NCBI GenBank assembly: GCA_023383735.1
Contig: JAHDYN010000098.1
Span: 1-6,838, forward strand
Source: Gammaproteobacteria bacterium
Lineage (GTDB): Bacteria > Pseudomonadota > Gammaproteobacteria > Steroidobacterales > GCA-2729495
Direction of reading: 5' to 3'
Length of the DNA stretch: 6,838 nucleotides
The translations under genes were made by a program, and so were the position numbers. Of this stretch, positions 6,544-6,838 are shown piece by piece. Each line of letters begins with the position of its first letter. The first letter of the stretch is position 1. The notes below the pieces were generated by a model. That model did not search any database. It was not told the DNA's origin and saw only the letters and a program-made list of their open reading frames with translations.

Positions 6544-6838
6544 GACCCGACTCAGGCGCTGGTTCAGGGGCGCGCTGCTCGGTGGCGGCCTGCTGTGGCT
6601 GACGGCCTGCGGTTTTCACTTCCGCACGGCGCCGGATTTTCCGGCCGACATGGCCGTCACCCATATCCAGACCAACGACCGCTACAGTCTTTTCTACCGC
6701 GAGCTGGTGAACACCTTGCGCCGCAACGACATCGTGCTCAGCGAGGATGCGACCGGGGCGCGCACGGTAATCCGGATCTTCAGTGACGAGACCGGGCGGC
6801 GCACGCTCACGGTGACGGCGCGGAACGTGCCGGCCGAA
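6530..6838 (+). CDS. lptE: LPS-assembly lipoprotein LptE, 3'-truncated by window edge
   Basis: LptE is an outer-membrane lipoprotein that plugs the LptD barrel and helps place LPS on the cell surface. The 103 visible residues begin with a basic stretch (MWWSETRLRRWFR), a hydrophobic core to residue 23 and the lipobox L24-T-A-C27, followed by GFHFR, the counterpart of the GWHLR seen after the lipid Cys of E. coli LptE. Further on, YRELVNTLRRNDIVL (about 60-74) matches the family's helix with a conserved Leu-Arg pattern. The ATG at 6530 lies inside leuS in another frame, overlapping it by 14 bases; GGGA at 6517-6520 is a plausible ribosome-binding site. The next in-frame Met comes after the lipobox, so it cannot be the start. 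leuS-lptE (often followed by holA) is a common order in proteobacteria. The product would be a substrate of the Lnt encoded upstream. The end of the gene lies outside the window. Confidence 0.93.
   Translation, partial: MWWSETRLRRWFRGALLGGGLLWLTACGFHFRTAPDFPADMAVTHIQTNDRYSLFYRELVNTLRRNDIVLSEDATGARTVIRIFSDETGRRTLTVTARNVPAE

Noticed and set aside
1..6838. A new multi-gene defence or mobile system
   Set aside because: No transposase, integrase, nuclease, toxin-antitoxin pair, direct repeats or CRISPR pattern was seen; four of seven genes are well-known housekeeping or envelope genes.

Overview
The window reads as a piece of a GC-rich gammaproteobacterial chromosome. Nearly all of it is coding. 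The backbone genes are corC, lnt, leuS and lptE, an order known from gammaproteobacteria such as Pseudomonas; the class assignment is an inference from gene order and protein similarity recalled from memory.

Layout. Positions 2-673 hold the C-terminal three quarters of a CorC-type CBS-domain protein, cut by the left edge. Fifteen bases later comes lnt (689-2188), the apolipoprotein N-acyltransferase with a complete catalytic triad. Two tightly spaced genes follow on the same strand: a small four-helix cytochrome b561 (2218-2703) and an unrecognised 150-residue protein with an N-terminal signal or anchor (2729-3181). The short gaps (15, 29 and 25 bases) suggest one transcript. Convergent to these, on the minus strand, is a small TPR-like lipoprotein gene (3201-3758) whose base composition is visibly less GC-rich than its neighbours. 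A 154-base divergent intergenic region (3759-3912) leads to leuS (3913-6543), complete with editing domain and zinc-type cysteines. lptE (6530 to the right edge) begins inside the end of leuS, overlapping it by 14 bases, and is cut by the right edge.

How they fit together. Much of the window concerns the cell envelope: Lnt adds the third acyl chain to lipoproteins, and two predicted lipoproteins (LptE and the TPR-like one) lie nearby; LptE is part of the outer-membrane LPS translocon. CorC is linked to Mg/Co efflux, and b561 carries electrons in the inner membrane. LeuS is housekeeping. The variable section between lnt and leuS (2218-3912) is where the less ordinary material lies: the unknown exported protein, the compositionally distinct lipoprotein gene, and inverted repeats in the leaders of both divergent genes. 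I see no mobile element, CRISPR array, RNA gene or clear new multi-gene system.
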